The position numbers were made by a program, and so were the translations under genes. 64,000 nucleotides of DNA. It comes from Pseudomonadota bacterium. Lineage in GTDB: Bacteria; Pseudomonadota; Gammaproteobacteria; Burkholderiales; JABEVD01. Below the pieces are notes generated by a model, which saw nothing but the letters and a program-made list of their open reading frames with translations, was not told the origin of the DNA and made no database searches. Shown here piece by piece: positions 55,999-64,000 of this stretch; the stretch's first letter is position 1, and every line of letters starts with the position of its first letter. The stretch spans positions 140,908 through 204,907 of the forward strand of contig JAKBJU010000001.1 of NCBI GenBank assembly GCA_021835845.1. Direction: 5' to 3'.

Positions 55999-58092
55999 TC
56001 ACTTTTTGCTGACGACGGCTTCCGCCACATTCTTCGGCGCTTCGCTGTAATGCTTGAATTCCATGGTATAGGTAGCGCGCCCCTGGGTTGCGGAACGCAG
56101 CGACGTGGAATACCCGAACATTTCCGCGAGCGGCACTTCTGCTTTGACTACCTTGCCGCCGCCGGGCATATCGTCCATGCCCTGAACCATGCCGCGACGG
56201 GAAGAAAGATCGCCCATCACCGTGCCGGTATATTCTTCCGGGGTTTCCACTTCAACCGCCATCATCGGCTCGAGCAGGACAGGATTGGCTTTCCTCATGC
56301 CGTCCTTGAACGCCATGGATGCCGCCATCTTGAACGCATTCTCGTTCGAGTCGACGTCATGGTAGGAGCCGTCGAAAAGCGTCACCTTCACATCGACCAC
56401 GGGGAAGCCCGCGATCACGCCGTTCGGCAGCGTATCGATCAGGCCCTTCTCGACTGCAGGGATGTATTCGCGGGGAACGGTCCCCCCCTTGATCATGTCG
56501 ACGAATTCGAAGCCCTTGCCCGCCTCGTTCGGTTCCATCTTGATCCAGACATGCCCGTACTGGCCGCGGCCGCCGGACTGCTTGACGAACTTGCCTTCGA
56601 CCTCGACGGCCTTCTTGATCGCTTCGCGGTAAGCCACCTGGGGCGCCCCGACATTGGCTTCCACCCCGAATTCTCGCTTCATCCGGTCGACCAGGATTTC
56701 GAGGTGCAACTCGCCCATGCCGGAGATGATGGTCTGCCCGGACTCCTCGTCGGTCCTGACGCGGAAGGAAGGATCTTCCTGGGCCAGACGATTCAGCGCA
56801 ATGCCCATCTTTTCCTGGTCGCTCTTGGTCTTGGGCTCAACAGCCACGTGAATCACGGGCTCGGGGAAAACCATGCGCTCCAGGGTGATGATTTTGCCCG
56901 GATCGCACAGCGTATCGCCGGTGGTCGCCTCCTTGAGGCCCACCGCAGCCGCGATGTCGCCGGCGCGAACTTCCTTGATTTCCTCGCGCTGGTTCGCATG
57001 CATCTGCAGGATACGGCCGATGCGCTCCTTCCTGCCCTTCACCGGGTTGTAAATGGTGTCGCCGGAATTCACCACGCCCGAATAGACGCGGAAGAAAATC
57101 AGCTGGCCGACGAAAGGATCGGTCATGATCTTGAACGCGAGGCCCGAGAAAGGCTCGTCATCGCTGGCGTGACGCTCGCCCTCGGAACCATCTTCCATTT
57201 CGCCCTTGATCGCGGGAATGTCCACCGGAGCCGGCATGTAGTCGAGAACCGCATCCAGCATCGCCTGGACGCCCTTGTTCTTGAACGCGGAACCGCACAT
57301 CATCGGCACGATTTCGCTTGCAATGGTGCGCGCCCTCAAAGCTCCCTTGATCTCGGCTTCGGAAAGGTCGCCCTCCTCGAGATACTTGTTCATCAATTCC
57401 TCGGAAGCTTCGGCAGCAGTCTCGACCATCTTTTCGCGCCATTCCCGGGCGAGCTCCTTGAGCTCGGCAGGAATCTCGCGCAACTCGAACTTCATGCCCT
57501 GGGACGCCTCGTCCCAGTAGATTGCCTTCATCGTAATGAGGTCAACCACCCCCTCGAACTTGTCTTCGGCGCCAATCGGGATCTGAATGGGGATCGGGTT
57601 CGCCTTCAGGCGGGTGCGCATCTGGTCGTAAACCTTGAAGAAGTTCGCGCCCGAGCGGTCCATCTTGTTGACGAACGCAAGCCTCGGAACCTTGTATTTG
57701 TTGGCCTGGCGCCACACCGTTTCGGACTGGGGCTGAACGCCGCCCACCGCACAGTAGACCATGCAAGCGCCATCCAGCACGCGCATGGAGCGCTCGACCT
57801 CGATGGTGAAGTCGACGTGCCCGGGGGTATCGATGATGTTGATGCGATGCTCGGGGCGATTTCCGTCCATGCCCTTCCAGAAGCAGGTGGTCGCAGCAGA
57901 AGTGATGGTGATGCCGCGCTCCTGTTCCTGTTCCATCCAGTCCATGGTCGCAGCGCCGTCGTGCACTTCGCCGATCTTGTGCGATACGCCGGTGTAATAC
58001 AGGATGCGTTCGGTGGTCGTCGTCTTGCCGGCATCGATATGCGCACTGATGCCGATGTTACGATAACGCTCAATAGGTGTTTTACGTGCCAC
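55999..58092 (-). CDS. fusA: Elongation factor G
   Basis: 697-residue translocase GTPase. G motifs [24 protein letters not shown] and [10 protein letters not shown]; domain IV carries [12 protein letters not shown] and the C-terminal [23 protein letters not shown]. Follows rpsG by 30 bases and precedes tuf by 46; the latter gap has a small GCCC-GCA-GGGC hairpin. Confidence 0.99.
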   Translation of the reverse strand: MARKTPIERYRNIGISAHIDAGKTTTTERILYYTGVSHKIGEVHDGAATMDWMEQEQERGITITSAATTCFWKGMDGNRPEHRINIIDTPGHVDFTIEVERSMRVLDGACMVYCAVGGVQPQSETVWRQANKYKVPRLAFVNKMDRSGANFFKVYDQMRTRLKANPIPIQIPIGAEDKFEGVVDLITMKAIYWDEASQGMKFELREIPAELKELAREWREKMVETAAEASEELMNKYLEEGDLSEAEIKGALRARTIASEIVPMMCGSAFKNKGVQAMLDAVLDYMPAPVDIPAIKGEMEDGSEGERHASDDEPFSGLAFKIMTDPFVGQLIFFRVYSGVVNSGDTIYNPVKGRKERIGRILQMHANQREEIKEVRAGDIAAAVGLKEATTGDTLCDPGKIITLERMVFPEPVIHVAVEPKTKSDQEKMGIALNRLAQEDPSFRVRTDEESGQTIISGMGELHLEILVDRMKREFGVEANVGAPQVAYREAIKKAVEVEGKFVKQSGGRGQYGHVWIKMEPNEAGKGFEFVDMIKGGTVPREYIPAVEKGLIDTLPNGVIAGFPVVDVKVTLFDGSYHDVDSNENAFKMAASMAFKDGMRKANPVLLEPMMAVEVETPEEYTGTVMGDLSSRRGMVQGMDDMPGGGKVVKAEVPLAEMFGYSTSLRSATQGRATYTMEFKHYSEAPKNVAEAVVSKK

Positions 58093-58122
58093 AATATACC
58101 CTTAGATCATGCCTGACGGCCA

Positions 58123-58593
58123 TCAAAACCTGAAATGCGAGAATGCCTTGTTGGCTTCCGCCATGCGATGCACTTCCTCGCGCTTTTTCACTGCGCCGCC
58201 GCGGTTTTCAGCCGCATCCAGCAATTCCCCGGCGAGCCTCGCACCCATCGATTTTTCCCCGCGCTTTCTCGCTGCATCCTTCAGCCACCTCATGGCCAGC
58301 GCGGTACGGCGCGACGCGCGCACTTCGACCGGAACCTGATAGTTGGCACCGCCCACGCGGCGACTCTTCACCTCGACCAGAGGCTTGACGTTCGACAGCG
58401 CCTGGAGAAACACCTCTACGGGATCCTTGCCGCCCTTTTTCGAAACCTGATCCAGCGCGCCATAAATGATGCGCTCGGCAACCGACTTCTTGCCGTCCTG
58501 CATCAGCACGTTGACGAACTTGGCTAAATCCTGGCTCCCGAACTTGGGATCCGGCAGAATCAATCGTTTTGGTACTTCTCTACGTCTTGGCAT
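58123..58593 (-). CDS. rpsG: 30S ribosomal protein S7
   Basis: 156 residues; nucleates the 30S head and in E. coli represses the str operon. [20 protein letters not shown] and [27 protein letters not shown] are the signature regions. 25 bases from rpsL. Confidence 0.98.
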   Translation of the reverse strand: MPRRREVPKRLILPDPKFGSQDLAKFVNVLMQDGKKSVAERIIYGALDQVSKKGGKDPVEVFLQALSNVKPLVEVKSRRVGGANYQVPVEVRASRRTALAMRWLKDAARKRGEKSMGARLAGELLDAAENRGGAVKKREEVHRMAEANKAFSHFRF

Positions 58594-58618
58594 ATCATCC
58601 TCGATTCAATTAAATGGC

Positions 58619-58996
58619 TCACGCGCCCTTCGGACGCTTCGCGCCGTACTTGGAGCGAGCCTGCTTGCGGTCCTTCACGCCGGCAGTATCCAGGCTGCCG
58701 CGCACCATATGATAGCGAACGCCCGGGAGATCCTTGACACGGCCGCCGCGGATCAGAACCACCGAGTGTTCCTGGAGGTTGTGGCCTTCGCCGCCGATGT
58801 AGCTCGAAACTTCGAAGCCGTTGGTCAGGCGCACACGAGCAACCTTCCGCAGCGCCGAGTTCGGCTTCTTCGGCGTGGTCGTGTACACGCGGGTGCAGAC
58901 GCCCCTTTTTTGCGGGCAATTCTCCAGAGCAGGCACCTTGCTCTTCACGCGCTTCTCTTTACGGGGGTTGCGCACTAACTGATTTATCGTTGGCAT
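58619..58996 (-). CDS. rpsL: 30S ribosomal protein S12
   Basis: 125 residues; decoding-centre protein. [29 protein letters not shown], the [21 protein letters not shown] loop with the conserved lysine linked to streptomycin response, and [18 protein letters not shown] are present. First gene of the str group; its ribosome site (TAGGAAT) directly follows the T run of an upstream terminator hairpin. Confidence 0.99.
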   Translation of the reverse strand: MPTINQLVRNPRKEKRVKSKVPALENCPQKRGVCTRVYTTTPKKPNSALRKVARVRLTNGFEVSSYIGGEGHNLQEHSVVLIRGGRVKDLPGVRYHMVRGSLDTAGVKDRKQARSKYGAKRPKGA

Positions 58997-59007
58997 CGTT
59001 TATTCCT

Positions 59008-59035
59008 AAAAAACCGGGACGGCCTGAGCCGTCCC
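59008..59035 (-). terminator. Terminator/attenuator hairpin between rpoC and rpsL
   Basis: Perfect 8-bp stem GGGACGGC / GCCGTCCC with a four-base loop, followed on the minus strand by GG and six T. It can end rpoBC transcripts. It also lies downstream of the rpsL promoter, so every str transcript must pass it 12 bases before the rpsL ATG. A second dyad TTAGC-TGCG-GCTAA lies just before it (59049-59062). Confidence 0.8.
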
Positions 59036-59073
59036 AATCAAATCAACCTTAGCCGCAGCTAAAAAGATTGTGG

Positions 59074-59098
59074 ATTTTATGGTGTTATGCAGGATATG

Positions 59099-59102
<4 letters not shown>
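59074..59102 (-). promoter_or_regulatory. Promoter of the rpsL-rpsG-fusA-tuf (str) operon
   Basis: TTGACA (59102-59097), a perfect -35 that overlaps the rpoC stop codon, is followed after 17 bases by TAAAAT (59079-59074) on the minus strand. The predicted leader before rpsL is about 70 nt and contains the hairpins described above. Confidence 0.8.
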
Positions 59103-63328
<4,226 letters not shown>

Positions 63329-63377
63329 GAAAACCTCCAGTTTTGGCTTCCGGCCATACTACAATCCCAAATTCAAC

Positions 63378-64000
<623 letters not shown>

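Noticed and set aside
55939-58116. A 725-codon plus-strand ORF opposite fusA
   Set aside because: Antisense shadow of fusA with histidine/arginine-rich, low-complexity translation.

Overview
The window looks like chromosomal core DNA of a betaproteobacterium, possibly in the Nitrosomonadales/Gallionellales range. The grounds are gene order (greA-carB-carA-dapB, fur opposite bamE, nadK-recN, and rpoBC-rpsL-rpsG-fusA-tuf-S10-spc-alpha in one direction with infA inside) and the character of the proteins. This is inference from gene order and family recognition; no search was run. The sequence is GC-rich by eye. One patch at about 31.6-34.2 kb looks lower in GC and carries mobile-element debris.

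Layout. 1-13 kb: housekeeping genes, mostly on the minus strand: ftsH (3' end cut by the window), rlmE, yhbY (plus), a DUF4149 membrane protein, greA, carB, carA, dapB, bamE, fur (plus), recN, nadK, an exported protein of unknown function and a DUF1614 membrane protein. 13-14.1 kb: a REP-like inverted pair, periplasmic Cu/Zn superoxide dismutase sodC, and a 275-bp MITE-like element. 14.1-16 kb: a probable nitric-oxide response module, made of a 2Fe-2S/FAD reductase and a truncated haemoglobin divergent from an NsrR-type Rrf2 regulator, with an NsrR-like operator between them. 16-27.3 kb: a glycogen locus. One arm (minus) is glgC, GH57, GH57 4-alpha-glucanotransferase and ROK sugar kinase; the other (plus) is glgB, pgi and glgA. 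It covers ADP-glucose synthesis, polymerisation, branching, probable glucan remodelling and return of glucose to glycolysis. tRNA-Ser(UGA) follows, then a second copy of the MITE in opposite orientation.

28-34.2 kb: opgH-opgD for osmoregulated periplasmic glucans, then a TPR/glycosyltransferase gene bracketed by remnants of an IS3-like and an IS256-like element and by a wrecked AbrB-PIN toxin-antitoxin module. 34.2-41 kb: ssb, a haemerythrin-PAS-PAS-GGDEF diguanylate cyclase, a YajR-like MFS transporter and uvrA. 41-64 kb (minus): a continuous translation/transcription block, from the end of rpoB through rpoC, rpsL, rpsG, fusA, tuf, the S10, spc and alpha operons, to a Rho-independent terminator shared with the end of uvrA.

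The most interesting signals outside the genes are: the two MITEs, whose cores match each other while their terminal repeats match only within each copy; the NsrR box; a promoter-terminator arrangement ahead of rpsL that looks like an attenuator; paired hairpins between rpsJ and rplC; and the decayed IS/toxin-antitoxin patch.
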